Counted from the first letter of the stretch, positions 21,623 to 34,243 are shown. The stretch: 64,000 nucleotides of DNA from Ustilaginoidea virens (GCF_000687475.1 NC_057318.1:744001-808000); one strand, 5' to 3'. The notes: a model not told the origin generated them from the sequence alone. Program-made: numbers and translations.

Positions 21623-24100
21623 GTTGCTGGAATCGAACGGACGCAGGCGAGAGCAGGGACGGAAAGCGAGTCATCGTTCCGCCGTCTAGGCCCGGACCCT
21701 CGGGCAGGCCTGGTCGACGGGCAGGCGGGCTATATACATGCTTGCCTGGGTACTTGGGGCAGGCGGACCCCGACCCCGGGGGGCATGCCAGCTCAGGGCG
21801 CGATTCTTGCTGCCCTCAAATGACAGCTCAGCCCACACCATGTGAAGGAAGAGGAGGGTGCGGCGCACGGCGCACGATGCACGATGCACGATGCACGACG
21901 CAGCCGTTTATGGTGATGCCGCGAGGAGGATGAGGAGGGTCGGGCTGGAAGGACCGACGTTGGCTTTGCATCAGGTTTGTGAACCGGGGGCGCTCGGGCG
22001 TGCTGGCCTGAAGGGGAGTAGCGCCGAGTGCTGAGCAGCTGGTGCCTTTTTTCGAATGCGGGGGTGGACACCTGCCAAGAAATCGAGGGCCGCAGGGCCA
22101 GCGGGGCAGCTGGCGCGGGGCGACCTCCTGCTGGCTCGTCTGTGTCCGACCGGCCGACCGTCCGTCCGACGCAGCTGCGTGCGTGCATGTGGGCAAGTCG
22201 TCCCGGGCGCTCCTGCCTCCCGAGCTTCGCACCAAGCAGCTCAGCTCAGCCCGCAGCTCAAGATGCCCTCTGCCTCATCGCTTCATCGACTTGCCACTCC
22301 AGCTTCGGCAAACCTGCCTCTCCTATCAACTGAAGAACCGACGATGCGGGGGGGGAAAAGAAAGAAGAAAGAAAAGAAGGTCGGCGGACGGGTTTGGCGC
22401 CGTTCTTGACGCGTTCAGACCTCGTACCTCTCGTCCTCCCCCCTCGTGATGCGTCATTGTGCCACCCAAGCTCCTCAAGCCACATGTCGACTTCCAATCC
22501 CATCAAGGCGCGCTACACACCCTCAGGATTGCTCTCGTATGTGTGCCAAGTTTCCTGCGCGCGGATCCGTGGGCCGGCTTATCCCCGTGGTCGTTGACGG
22601 CGAGGCAGAGGGAGAGCACACGAGACAACGGCCATTTCCTCGGTGCAACGCTGTCGTCGAGCTTTCCGCGACATCCCACGATCGGCGCACGCAGTCCACT
22701 GAGGGCACCGCGTTTCGAGCTCCCTTGGCCGATTGGTTCGCCCGCCGCTCCTCGTGTTTGCCAATGACTTGACTAACGGGGTAGCATCGAGGCGACCGTG
22801 GCCAGCTCAGCTGGTGGACAAACTCCCCCGGAGAGCTTGGCCTCTGCCAAAAGCCCCTGGTTCTCACTTGCCCGCCGTTCTTGGCGCGCCCTCCCAAGAT
22901 TTTTTTTTTTTTCGCCCTGGAGGCAGTCGAGGACGTCCGACGGTCCAACATGGCCCCGTCGTCAGGTTGAAGCCCAGCGCCACCGTTTCCGGCCGGACGA
23001 GCAGAGCTTGGCGTCCGTGGACCATCGTCGCCCAGGGTGCACTTTTCATCCTCGTTTGCGTCGACGCGGCAGGCAAGACAAGGGAACGGCGCTGCGTTGC
23101 GCAAGCACTCTCGAGTCAAAGTGGCAGCCTGCGGAGGGAGCGTGGGTCAAAACCAGCCGGACCAAAGCGGACCAAAGCAAGACGTGTTTACTCAACCACG
23201 CCCAACATATTGCAGACAGCCTCGTGCCATTGAGAGATTCGGATTCGGGATACGCCAGTTGCTGCCGCTGGATCGCCGCGCCTTTTGCATCAAGCGGCGT
23301 CGGGACCCCTCCCCGCAATGGCCCATGTTTTCTGCCTGAAAGGGCCTGTTCTGCTGGCATGGCGGCATCTGCTTCACCTTGAGGTGGTGGAAGGCAGTGC
23401 CGGTCGAGCGAGGCCACCCAGGCGTCCCGTCACCTCTGAGATTGCGAGGGGGCAGAATCCCCAACGGATGAGATGGGCGTTGGGGCCGCTGGTGATGGGC
23501 GAGCTGAGGAATTAAGACGCCAAGGTCATGCATCGTGAAACGCGGCGCCGCACGACTTTGGAGGGAAGCGCTGTCTACAGATACTTTGCGGATACTAGAA
23601 TACATCTTTAAGTATTGAAACAATCCTTGTTCAATCATTGAAACAGGCTTGCACATTGCCGCAGAGTAGAGCATCCATCAAAACGAGCAGCTCCGACAAA
23701 CAGCCAAGCCAGCTGCAAGCTCGTCTCGCCATAACCCCCCGAAGTCTCCGGCGCGCATCACGTGACCCGTCATCACCAGTCCAACCAGCCAACAAACAAG
23801 CAAAGTTGTAAACAAAAAAGAACGCTCCGCCCTAGAATCGCAAGCTTCACAACACCTCGCCTCCACCTCACCTCACCTCACCACCACCGCGACCGTCGCA
23901 AAGGGGAAAGAGGGAAAAAAAAAAGTAAACCAAAAAAAAAATTAAAATTAAAATTAAAAACACAACCCCCGAAATCCAACCCCGATCCGTCCCGCGCCCG
24001 CGCCCGCGCCCGCGCCCTTGTCCGCCGCCGCCCCCCCGCTTCGTTTCGAGACCCAGCCGCTCTCCCGTCTTGTCCGCCGCAGACATATCCCTTTCCCGCA
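21623..24100. other. Divergent intergenic region, 2.5 kb
   Basis: The region lies between the CFEM and BTB genes. It contains a GCACGATGCACGAT repeat (21866-21900), a T-tract at 22900-22912 and the BTB leader with CACCTCACCT and AAATTAAAATT repeats (23860-23960). A 198-codon minus-strand frame at 22523-23119 has no family features and is not called. Confidence 0.55.
21729..21735 (-). promoter_or_regulatory. Candidate TATA box of the CFEM gene
   Basis: The minus strand reads GTATATAG here, about 107-113 bp upstream of the CFEM protein start codon. This is a plausible distance for a fungal TATA element with a short leader. It is unsupported beyond motif and position. Confidence 0.35.
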
Positions 24101-25286
24101 ATGTCGCCTAACCTGGGCCACGACGACGCGCAGCACGCTCCCGAGGAGCTGTCCTCCCAGCCGCCCGCCGCCGCCGCCGCCGACGTCGAAATGGCCGAGG
24201 AAGCCGACGTGACGCGCGCGCCGCAGCACGACGAGGCGGCGCAGGACGGCGGCGCGGCGGAGCCCCCGCGCATGAGCTTCATGGCCTACCTGGCGTCGCC
24301 GATTGTCACCCTCGTCGTGGGCGAGGACGAGGCGCAGACGCTGCTGAGCGCGCACCAGAGCCTGCTGAGCAAGAGCCCCTACTTTGCCGACATTTGCCGC
24401 CAGTTTGTCGACGACGGCAGCGTAAGTCTCCCCCGTTGGCGCCCGCAACGGCCCAACTGCTTTTTTTTCCCGCTGCCACTCCCCGCTCCCACTCCCCCCC
24501 GGGGGGAGCCATGCATCGGACGGGTTGGGGGGGGCTGCCGCCGCCCGCCGCCGCCGCCGCCGCCGGTCGTCGTCTCACGCTCGCTAACGGAGGGGGGGGA
24601 GGGAAAAACAAAAAAAAAACAAAAAAAAAAAGCCCCGGCAGATTGAGCTTCTGCAGGAGGACGCCCCCGCGGTGGGCTCGTTCCTCGAGTTTCTCTACAC
24701 GGGCGAATACTTTCCGCGCAAAATCCCGGGCCAGCGAGTCCTCGAGCAGGACCCCGAGATGCCGCTCGTGGACGACTCGGGCGTGCACCTGCTCAAGCAT
24801 GCGCGGGTGTATACGCTTGCCGAGAGGTTCGGCGTCCCGGAGCTCAAGAAGCTGTCGTCGTCCAAGATTCACTGCATAGACTCGACGGCCAAGGGCGAGA
24901 TTGCCTACGCCCGATACGTGTACGCCAACACCACCAACGACGATGTCAAGGTGCGGGCGCCGATTGCGAGCTTCTGGGCCATGAGGTCGCACACCCTGCG
25001 GGCAGAGGCGGAGGAGGAGTTTAAGAGCCTGTGCTTGGAATTCCCCCAGTTTGGCTACGACGTGTTGAGTAGGCGCCCCCCCCTTTTTTCCCCCTTTTCC
25101 CTTTGTTTTGCTTTCCTTTGTTCTTGCCTCGGCCGTTTTGCTAACGCCTTTGCAGCACGGGTGTTGGATGACAAGCTCAAGCGCGAGAGAACCGAGAAGA
25201 TGCACCCTTCTACGGCTAGTGGCCGAAAGAGAGCGCGGCAGTCGAGCAGCGCAGCTGGGTCCATGGCGGCCGGCGCCATCGCTTAA
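24101..25286 (+). CDS. BTB/POZ domain protein
   Basis: Exons are 24101-24421, 24642-25068 and 25156-25286; phases 0 and 1 close and give 292 residues. An acidic disordered N-terminus (about 60 residues) precedes the BTB fold: SPIVTLVVGEDEAQTLLSAH, LLSKSPYFADICRQF, then after intron 1 EDAPAVGSFLEFLYTGEYFP and the helix YTLAERFGVPELKKLSSSKI. The remaining part has an arginine/lysine-rich C-terminus with SGRKRARQSSSA, a possible nuclear localisation signal. Fungal BTB proteins of this size are protein-protein adaptors, possibly linked to Cul3 ubiquitin ligase; no partner domain (Kelch, MATH) is present. Intron 1 is 220 bp with G and A homopolymers. Confidence 0.88.
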
Positions 25287-27628
25287 ATGAAGTACGCATT
25301 CTTGTCTCGTCCGAGTCGAAGCTTGTTCTTGTCTTGTTCTTGTCTTGATCTTGATCTTGTTCTTGCGGATCCAAAAATAAAATAAGAGGGGCCTGCAGGC
25401 GAGGCTGGGGATTGGGGCAGAAATGTACTTTGGGACGGGGAAATGCCGGGTTGGTATGCAAGACAAAACATTGGGAATGGAGCATCGTCCCTCGGCTGGA
25501 CGGCGTTGGTCGCCTTGCTGCCTCTCTTGCTTTTGTCGAGATGCAATCTGGATGTGTACATGGTTGGCGCCAGCATGTATGGGAAGTTTGGCATGGTCGG
25601 GCAGGACGGGTTGGATGCATGCACTCTCTAATGGAACGCTTTAGTCGGTGGGCTTGAAAACTTGACGGGACGGGGAAAAGCACCCATGTTCATTCCTGTG
25701 TGTGTCTTTTCTTTTCTTTTCTTGTTTTTTTGTTTTCCCGTTCCCGCGGGCTTGAAAACCGCTCAGAGGAGGTATCAGATGGGATGTCTGGCATTTCCTT
25801 GTTTTTCCTTCCTTTGGTTCAGCATGGGGGCAGAGGCAAGCTGCTGGCTGGCTGGCTGGCTGGCGCTCCTTTGCCCAACAGCGTTGCGTTGCATTCAATG
25901 TCCCAAGGCGGGAGGGAGCTTATGTGGCCAGAGCGCCCTAGGCCACCGGGCTGACACGGGCCCCCTGTGTCGCAGTCGCAGGTATGTGCTGATTTGCTCC
26001 AGGGATCCTCGGTGTTTGGTATTTGGTGTTTGGTGTTTGGTGTTTGACCAGAAAAAAAAGGGAGGAGATGGAGATGGCGCGGCCACATGGCGGGCTGGCG
26101 GGCCAGCAGCAGCAGTGCGACAGCAGTGCGACAGCAGTGCGACGAACAAGGAACAAGCAGGCAATAGGCAATAGGCAACGAGGTCGATGCCGCGCGGCCC
26201 GGGCACACGCACGAGTCGAGGAGGGGCGTGGTGTCCACTGTCCACATGCAGCCAGTAGGGGCCACAGGTGCGTCACTCCATATGCTGGCACAGACTGGTA
26301 CTGGTATGTACTGACGTGCCTGTTGGTCGCTGGCTCACAGGTACACAGGTACATGTAGGCACATGTATGTATGAATGTACATGTAGCCCACTGAAACATT
26401 TTCACGGCAATGGTGGGCTGATTGGCGGAGCAGGCAGCGAGCGCCCACGACGACCCGCCCGCCGACTCGAGGGGGAGCACAGAGAGGACGGGCGGGCGGC
26501 TGCGTTTTTTCCCTTTCCCGACCGAGCCGACTGACTCGACAGCTCCCGGATCGCAGCAACACGATGCGTCGGATGCTCGTCGAGCCCTGCCTTGTTTTTC
26601 TTTTGTTTCCGTCCCTTGTGCAGCGTGCGAATCAGAAGAATCCGGGAGGCAGCCTGGTCGAAAACCCCCAGTTCATGTCAAGACGGCTTTTGATTCACGC
26701 CCCACCGGCCGGCGGGCTTCTTCCCCCCCCCCCCCCCACGAAGCAAACCATCGGGCTGGCTGCAAGATGGCCGGGGCAACCTCCAGGTCCTGCACGCCCC
26801 AGAAATTGATGGGATAGGATGGGATGGGATGGGATGGCCATGGGGCACGCGTCAACGTGCTGGCTGGCAACATACCAGGGCTTGCCGACGCTGGAACGCC
26901 ACTCGGAAGGCGGCACAGGGCACAGGAGCAGCCATTCGCGTCAGCCAGCAGCAGCAGCATCAGCAGCAGCATCAGCAGCATTCAAGGATGTTTTTCATTC
27001 CTCTGCGCGGTTGACGCTTTGCTGCCCTGCCCCCTTTTCGAACCTCGGGGTGTTTTTTTTTTCTTCTTTTTTTTTTTTCTTTTTTCTTTCAGGTTGCCCA
27101 ACGGGGCCCGGTTTGCTGGGCGAGCCGTCCAGTCCATACTTTTGCCGATTCCGCCGCTCCCGTGTTGTCGCCGCCAGCTGGGACGGAGGGAAGGCAGGGA
27201 TAAGGCTCGCGCTCCACGGGGGAAGCTGCCACGAATGAAGAATGAAGAAGGGGGAACAGGGGGACAAGGGGACAGGGGACAGGGGCACAGGGGAACGCAG
27301 CGCGGGCGCGGCAGCCGGCAGCCCCAAGTAAGTTGCAAGTCATGCAACCATTGTCGCCGACTTGTGGTCTAGCTGCTCCTGGACAGGCTCGTGCAAATCC
27401 ATCCCGGCCGTTTTGTCGTCGTCGTCATCGTGGTTGTCGTCGCTGTTGTTTTCGGGAAAAGAGCTGGCACTCGGGCGGAGAGGCGGGCTCACGTGGCGCT
27501 GCGCAAGCAACGAAACGTCCCGTCCTCGTCCTGTTGCTGCCGCACGTCGGTCGTCATCAGTCTCCCTACCCACCAACGTTGCGTGACCGTTTCCACCGTC
27601 TGGGCCAGATACAGGAGTCCCATGCCGA

Positions 27629-27681
27629 TGGTGATGGCGATGGCGATGGCGATGGCGATGGCGATGGCGATGGCGATGGCG
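27629..27681. repeat. (GCGATG)n hexanucleotide repeat
   Basis: About eight to nine near-perfect tandem copies of GGCGAT in non-coding sequence. Confidence 0.9.
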
Positions 27682-28581
27682 GTGCCGTCACCGCCAGCCA
27701 GCAAACATTGAAAGGAACCACCAATTCAAGTCACTGTGGCCATGTGGTTGTGCCGTGGCTTGGGATGGGTAGGCGGCAGGCATCGAGGCTTGCCGAGTTC
27801 CGTGGCCGTGGGCCCATCGGCCATACATTGATACATATGGTGCTGCAGATCCGTGCGTGCGTGCGTGCGTGCATCGTAGGCGTCGGCGGCACGGGCCACG
27901 GAAGAGGCCTGGCCTTTTGCTATCTTTCCTTTATTTTTGGTTTCATTGTTGTTTTCATTCTGTTTTCCGTCCTGGCTGATGCCCGGCGTGACTGGCCCTC
28001 ACATTCACTCCAACTGACAGGCCGCAGCCAGCTTGGGCGGAGCAGCCACTGGCCAGCTGGCTAAAAGTGGGCCAGCTGCCGACTATCCGCCTGCCACTTC
28101 GCCACCCCTGCCCTTGTGCCGGTGTGCCGGTTTACCCGGGCTTCGCTCGTCTCGAGCCTCGACTGCTGCCTCGATGCTGCCTCGACTTGATGCTGGCTGG
28201 CGTCTGGTCTGCTTCCAACATGCCGGAACCGAATGCCCAAAGCGCCCTGTGCCCCAGTGCCCAGTGCCCAGTGCCCAGTGCCCACGGCTTTATAATGACG
28301 CTCAATCCTCCTCTCGCGCACCCAGCGGCTGCCCCGGTGCCGCCCCGCACCAGCTGGCAGCCATCCATGATACACCCCACCCGGCAACTGCAAGTGTCTT
28401 AATCACGACCCCCCCTCCCCTTTCTTTTCTCCTCCGGGAACATGCGTATCGTATGTATCATGATTGAATTGAGACACGACGCACTTTGAGAAAGCAACGT
28501 CGCCACCTAAACGGGAGCAAAAAAAAAGACAAAAAGACAGACAAGGGAGAAACCTGCGTCGGTGCCAGCAAGCCGTGCCAG

Positions 28582-28621
28582 CCAGCCGTGTCAACCAGCC
28601 GTGTCAACCAGCCGTGTCAAC
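28582..28621. repeat. 13-bp tandem repeat, three copies
   Basis: The unit CAGCCGTGTCAAC is repeated three times, preceded by a related CAGCAAGCCGTGC. Confidence 0.85.
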
Positions 28622-29033
28622 CCTGGCCTCGTCTTTCCTTTCCTACCTTTGCTCCCTTCGTGCCGAGTATTGCTGGCGTATAAACACACCACATCTTGCT
28701 TTGCTGGATTGAAACCCCCCCCCCCCCCCCCAACCTCCCTTTCTCAAATTGCTGGCCGCTCGCCCAGGAGAAGGGTTGGCATCCCGACGACGATTCGATA
28801 TCGCATTGGCCGACTTGCGGCTTTCGGAAGCGGGAAAAAAAAAAGGAAAAAAAAAAACAACAACAACGGAGCAGGCGGAGATACCGTGCGCGGCGCGTCT
28901 CCTGCGAGTCCTCTGCAGCGGCTTTCACATTCCACGCAGACCTAGCTCGGGATTCCGCCGTTGCAACGTCGAATCAACGTTTTCGACGTACTAGGACATC
29001 ACCCCCAGCACACTCGCATTCTCTGTCGCGCAT

Positions 29034-30499
29034 ATGCCGTCCCCCACGCTGGTCGTCAGGGAGCGGCTGTCCGTGGCCACAGCCATCATCGGCCTGCTGG
29101 CCGTCGGAGGCAAGGTAATCGACGCCTTGTGGGACCTCAGGACGCCCACGCCCACGCCGGCTGGCCAGCCGTGTCCGGTCTTTGCCCGGGCTCTCCAGGA
29201 GCTCAAGCAGTGCCGATCGACGGTCCACGTTCTCTTCAAGGTCCTTCTGCAGGTCGAGTCGGCCCAGCTGCCCTTTCCCGACCGCGGAACCTGGGTCGAG
29301 GTCGACTGTCTCGTCGCCACGCTGACCGACACGGTGCTGGCCGTGTCCGACTTGCAGGCCATATGCGAGACCTTGACGCCCGAGAGCCAGAGCCTGACCA
29401 CGCCGCCGCCCGAGCCGCCGCCCGACGATGCCGCCGCCCGGGCGGACGCAGCCAAGGCCTGCGAGGCCAAGGTGAACGAGTTGTGCATGCGCATCCGGTG
29501 GCACAATCTGTCCATGGCCATGATGATGACGATTCTCAAGTGGTAGGTTTTTTTTTTTTTTTTTTTTTGACCCCGCCGTTGGCTTCGACGTCAGTTCTTT
29601 TACTTGTCCTCCCGTCCTCCGCCCCGTTCTCGCCTCCCCTTCCTCCTCGTTGGCTGGCGCGGGGGTTATTTGCCTTTATGAAAAGGTTGAACCCTGCCTA
29701 TAGTGCGGCTCTTGTGCGCACCAGTGCCCACCGGCTTGCCTGCGCGCACACCCCCAAGAGTTCCGTTTTTATTCTCCCTCCGCTCTTACTTACCAACGCG
29801 TGTCTTTGCTCGGGCAAAAACAGTCCGGGCGAGTCGGACGCCCGAAACAGCCGGTTGGGGCTGGAACGCCGGACAAACAGGCTGCTGTGCGGAAACTCGG
29901 GCCTGGCCGCCCGCCTGCGCCAGCTCGGGGACGTCATCGACGGCCGCCGGGCCGAGACCCTCCCTCACTACAGCCCGCACCTGCGCGCGCAGTGGCTGAC
30001 GGCGCGGCGGCGCGCGACCACCCCCTCCCCCGCCGGCGCGACCGTCGCCGTCGACCCCGCCGCCCCCGCCGCCACGAAGCCGGACGACGGCAGGCCGCGA
30101 GACCCCGAGAGCCCCCGCGGGGGACGCGCGCGCGCGCCGCTCCCCTTTTCGGGCTGCACGCTGGCCGACATCCCCGCCCTGTCGGTGATCCCGCTGCCCG
30201 TGACGACGGACGAGCTGGTCGACGGGGACGAGCTGTACACGTTCATGTACGCGCGCCGCGTGAGCCGCGAGCTGAGCGAGCTGATGCGCAGCCAGGCCGG
30301 GCAGGGGACCAGCCGCAGCCTGGGCGTCATCCTGGGCCGCAGCCACGCCGGGCTCGAGCCGCGAGGCAGCGCGAGCACCACGGGCAGCAGCAACGACAGC
30401 GGCCGCACGTCGGTGGAAACGGAGCCGGAGGCGCGCGAGAAGCCCGGCAGCAGGTGGCGAGTGCGCCGGCTGAAGCCGACGAGGCGATGGCGAGCATAG
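29034..30499 (+). CDS. Protein resembling the fungal STAND/PigL-type N-terminal domain
   Basis: Exons are 29034-29542 and 29824-30499; phase 2 closes and gives 394 residues. The N-terminal 130 residues (LSVATAIIGLLAVGGKVIDALWD, helices with LQELKQCRSTVHVLFKVL and a conserved-looking WVEVDCLVATLTDTVLAV) resemble the helical N-terminal domain seen on fungal NLR-like STAND proteins and in the azaphilone-cluster PigL_N/Fungal_N families. No NB-ARC, NACHT, ankyrin or WD repeats follow. The C-terminal half is a second helical segment (LGLERRTNRLLCGNSGLAAR, LRQLGDVIDGRRAE), then disordered Ser/Arg-rich sequence including LADIPALSVIPLPVTTDELVDGDELYTF. The function is unknown. It could be a stand-alone partner for STAND receptors or an unrelated helical protein. 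Confidence 0.7.
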
Positions 30500-31738
30500 C
30501 ATGCGCGTGCCGCCGGCGTTTGTTGCGTGCATTTTTACTCACTTACTTCCTTACTTATTTATTATTATTTTTTTTTAAATTTCCCGTGCTTACATATTCA
30601 CCCTCTGAAGCGTGCGTGCTTCTCTCTCCTTCTCCTTCCAACCCCCCGGCTTTTGCGCATCCAGCGATCGGGCCCTTGGGTGTTGGCCCCCGCAGCGCAT
30701 GGAACAGGGCCGACGGGCAACCCAGGCAAGGTCATCAGGCCGGTAGATAGATAGATACTCGATAGCCGGGGCACGGGGGATGCAAAGACATGACCTTGGA
30801 CAGCACATGCATCGATTGGAATCAACGAGCGCTGGGCGTAGAGCTCGACGGGTCGCTCGAACAGCAGTCCGTCCACGTGCAGTCGTCGCGGTGTCGCCAC
30901 TCCGGGTGGGCGGTTGCTTGCGCCTGGCGCGACCGGCTCGACGGCAGTGTAGTGCAGACCCAGCGTGGTCGTAGTCAGTCCATCAACAGCCGCGCGCGGA
31001 GGTTGTCCGCCGGCCGAGGGCGACCGACGGGGCCCCCCCAGCGTGCCGTGCAGCGCGTCCGGGGGGGGGTTAATCGAGAGACGACGAGTTCTGCCTGTCG
31101 GTTCTGGCTTTGATCGCCGGGGGCATGCGCATGCGCTTGTGCTTGTGCTTGGCAGCCGAAACCGGCAACGCCAGATGCGGGGTATGCGGGGCATGCAGGG
31201 GTCGGTGTCTGTAAAGGGATGGAATGGTGGGGTTCCCAGACGAGATTAGCTGACAAGAATCCAACCCTCCTACAAACCACATTTTTGGCCCTGACCAGTG
31301 GAATAAATTCATGTCCCCTCGTGGACTAGTCCGGATAAACTTGCGGCAAGGTTTTTGAACCGTGGCCTGAGGCGGGCAACATACATTTACGACTCGAGGA
31401 CCACATCGGTGAGACGCCTGCTGCAACCACGAACGACGGGAGCAGTCGGTATCGGTTTTAGGTGGCCACCACCACGTATTTACTCGCACGCCCCATCGCT
31501 ACGCTACGGTATGCACAGGTATCGCGAGCTCGTCGAAATCCCCCAAGATGCCACCCTCATCAACGCGTCACTGCGGCCGTCTCGAAACGAGCATTGGCGC
31601 GGCTGACTCGGTCGCGTTCGAAACGCGCCGAGACCTGGTTGCAGCAACCCAACCGACAAGAAGAGAAGCCAGGGGAAAAAAGAAAAAAGAAAAAAGTCTC
31701 GTCAGCTACATCGTCATCTTCCTGTGCAAATGCCATCG
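30500..31738. other. Convergent intergenic region
   Basis: This is 3' flanking sequence between the STAND-N-like and PAP2 genes. It has a short GATAGATAGATA run (30743-30757) and a T/A-rich patch at 30540-30590. No gene is supported. Confidence 0.55.
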
Positions 31739-32028
31739 TTACAAGACTGCCAGGTTCTTCCTCCACCCAGTCGTCGGGACCGGCTTCTCCAGTCTCAGGA
31801 CCCACAGCAGGTAGTCCTCGACCGGTAGGAAGACGCAGAGCACTCGATTCGACATGTAGCCCGCCAGGCAGACCAGCATGGCCGCAAAGGCGTCCAGGAA
31901 ATAGTGGTTGGCCGTGCTGACGATTGTGACGAGCATCCACGTCGGGTACCAAACCCCAAACGCAAACATGCAGGCTCTCGCAAACGCGCCGCGACGGGTC
32001 TCGACCGCTGCTTCGCAACCGTCCCCGT

Positions 32029-32060
<32 letters not shown>

Positions 32061-33216
32061 AGGCTTGCTGCCGACCGGCCCGTGGCCAGACTTCCGAGCC
32101 GGCAAGACACCCCGTCGAGGACGCCGCTTTCGGCAATGAATGTGCAGCCGATGCAGAATGCGTAGCCAAAGTGCATGCTGGGCATGGCGGCCAGCAGGTT
32201 GACAAAGTCGCCCCCCATCCACACGGACTCGGCGTCCTCGAGGCTGACGGAATCGACGAAGCCGTACTTTTTGGGCATCAGCCGCGGTGGCATCGTGGGC
32301 GCGAGGACGAAGATGGCAAAGGCGACAAAGTTTGTCATGGTCATGGTTCGACGGACGGTGCAGAAGCGCGCGTGCGTCGAGGCGGCGGTGTAGTAGTAGG
32401 CCAGGAACGAGACGGTGCCCGGCAAATGCACCAGGGCGTATCCGCGGTTGAGCAACGACAAGAGCCAGGCTCGGTAGTCGCCCAGCTCGGCTCCGCGCAG
32501 GAACCAACGTTGCATCCTCCACTCGAGCCACCTGCCGGGCGCCGGTCCGTCTCCTCCCCACAGCAGAGCCTCGAGGTTGAGAATGGCCAGCCCACGCTGT
32601 TGGGCCGAATCCCACAGCCCTCGCCGACCACCATACGCCGCCTGGGCGAGCACCTTTGTGTAGCGGTACGCGCCGAAGCTGACCCCCCAGTAGAACATTT
32701 CAATCAGAAACGGAAACTTTTGCAAGACCCTGGAGTGCCAGTTTTGCGCAAACCGGCTCGAGTTTGGGGTGGTGAGGCGCAGGCAAGGGCCGAGAGAGCG
32801 GGATTTGGGGGGGTGCCGGTCGCTCTGCCGACGGTACAGGAGCTCGCCATACTCGTCCGAGCTTCTCGGCGACTCCTCGTCGGGGAGCAGTTGGTACGGA
32901 TTCGCCGACTTGGACAAGGAGTAACCCCTTCTGCGGGTGAAGAAGATTGCCAGGAGCAGGACGGAAACAGTGAGCTGAAAGGGGTCGCAAAGTCAGACAT
33001 TGGCCAGCCATGACGGAGACACCAGATTTGCGCAGCCTCGGCACAACTCTTGCCTGAAGAGAGGAACAGAGGCAACCAACTGTTGCCTTGCATCCAGCCG
33101 GATCGTTGTGCACTCACCACTGGCTCGACAAAGTCGGGCACGGGAATCCCGCTGGAAGCCTTCCATCCACCCTGCGGAGCGTCGTCGAGAGCGCCGAGTT
33201 CGCCGAGTTCGGCCAT
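31739..33216 (-). CDS. PAP2-superfamily membrane protein, Aur1/Ipt1-type inositolphosphotransferase domain
   Basis: Exons are 33216-33118 and 32974-31739; phase 0 closes and gives 444 residues. The short first exon is MAELGELGALDD to DFVEPV, and exon 2 opens with a transmembrane helix (LTVSVLLLAIFFTR). The two catalytic motifs of the Aur1/Ipt1 PAP2 subfamily are AAMPSMHFGYAF (about residue 297) and STANHYFLDAFAAML (about residue 393), giving the His-His-Asp set of a phosphatidic-acid-phosphatase-like active site. Further helices include NFVAFAIFVLAPTMPP and AYRYTKV. Family members transfer phosphoinositol to ceramide or hydrolyse lipid phosphates in Golgi or endomembranes. This copy is more like the poorly characterised fungal PAP2_3 proteins than canonical Aur1. 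Between the catalytic motifs is a low-complexity Asp-Gly insert encoded by a 6-bp repeat. Confidence 0.85.
32020..32059. repeat. 6-bp in-frame repeat coding (Asp-Gly)n within the PAP2 gene
   Basis: The unit CCGTCC (plus strand) is tandemly repeated about six times. It translates on the minus strand as alternating Asp and Gly in the loop between the two catalytic motifs. Confidence 0.85.
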
Positions 33217-33796
33217 TGCGTCGAAACCCTCAGGCAAGTGAGAAGTTGTGAAGAAGAATGCCCTGTATCATATTCCTAGCCGGCCCTCCACCCGGGAATG
33301 CACGCGAAAGGGGGGGAGTAAGAATCAGCTCCCTGAAACCCCCCCTGGGATGAGCTGGTCCTTTTTCTGTTTTGATGGACGAGACCCGAGCCGTGGTTTG
33401 AGGCCTTGAATACGCGCGTCCAGCGCTATAAACGAGGCTGTGTTGGGGTTAGCCTGCCGCAAAACAGCGCCAACCGATTGCGCTAGGAGGCGGCTTGTGG
33501 GGGGGGGGGGTGACGACAGGTGCGAGCAGCTGCCGGGACCGTTGGCAACGCCTGGCAGTCTCAGTCTCGTATCACGTTGACGTCCGAGGGAGAAAAGAAA
33601 GGCCGAGGTGAAGAGTAAGGGCGCTACGAGTTGGCGATTCGATGGGCGGGAGGAGGAAACACCTGGCGACGGCGCCGTGTTGGAAAGGACGCAGATTCAG
33701 ATTCAAGTTTTCAAGAGAACATCAAATGAGAAGATGCGGGCGCATGCCGACGTGAAACGGCCCAGACAAGCAAAAGCAGCACTGGCAAGCAACAGG

Positions 33797-33849
33797 AGCC
33801 AGCAGCAGCCAGCAGCAGCCAGCAGCAGCCAGCAGCAGCCAGCAGCAGC
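33797..33849. repeat. 9-bp tandem repeat AGCCAGCAG
   Basis: About six tandem copies in non-coding sequence, ending in a short CAGCAGCAG variant. Confidence 0.85.
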
Positions 33850-34192
33850 TTGGCAGATGCTAGCCAGCTGGCGGCGGTTCCGGCAAGTCGCCAGTTCGAC
33901 GGATCAAACGTGAATGTACCAATGGCCAAAGGGCGCCAATGACGCCGTCGCCGCCGTCGCCGCCGTCGCCCTCCCTCGGGCCTTGACCAGGACGCGTCAG
34001 AGAGTGGCCAGGTGCAAGTTCGTATCGACGATATTCCGTACAGCAGCAGCCCAGCAGGTAGCACGGATCAACAGCTACGTACTCCGTAGGTACGAGCAGA
34101 ACGAGCCTGATTCCGGCCGGCTGGCCACCGTGCGCTCGCTGGCGTCATCTGCTTGGCCAGGGGCCCGGCCGTGACCAGCACTGAGCCGTGGG

Positions 34193-34243
34193 GACTTGCT
34201 TGACTTGCTTGACTTGCTTGACTTGCTTGACTTGCTTGACTTG
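34193..34243. repeat. 9-bp tandem repeat GACTTGCTT, five to six copies
   Basis: Perfect 9-bp repeats, followed by three GATTCTG(T/C)T variants that extend the array to about 34268. Confidence 0.9.

Larger units (their letters stand above)
25287..29033. other. Long intergenic region, 3.7 kb, microsatellite-rich
   Basis: No gene is supported. Simple repeats include CTTGTTCTTGTCTTGAT (25325-25365), (GGCT)n (25846-25864), GTTTGGTATTTG units (26010-26045), GTGCGACAGCA units (26115-26142), (GGGAT)n (26813-26836), (GCGATG)n (27629-27681) and a 13-bp unit at 28582-28621. Poly-C of about 14 occurs at 26725-26739 and 28717-28731. Many open frames of 60-240 codons overlap on both strands, as expected from low stop-codon density. 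Confidence 0.55.

Noticed and set aside
22523..23119. 198-codon minus-strand frame
   Set aside because: It lies in intergenic DNA, includes a translated homopolymer (Lys run) and has no domain.
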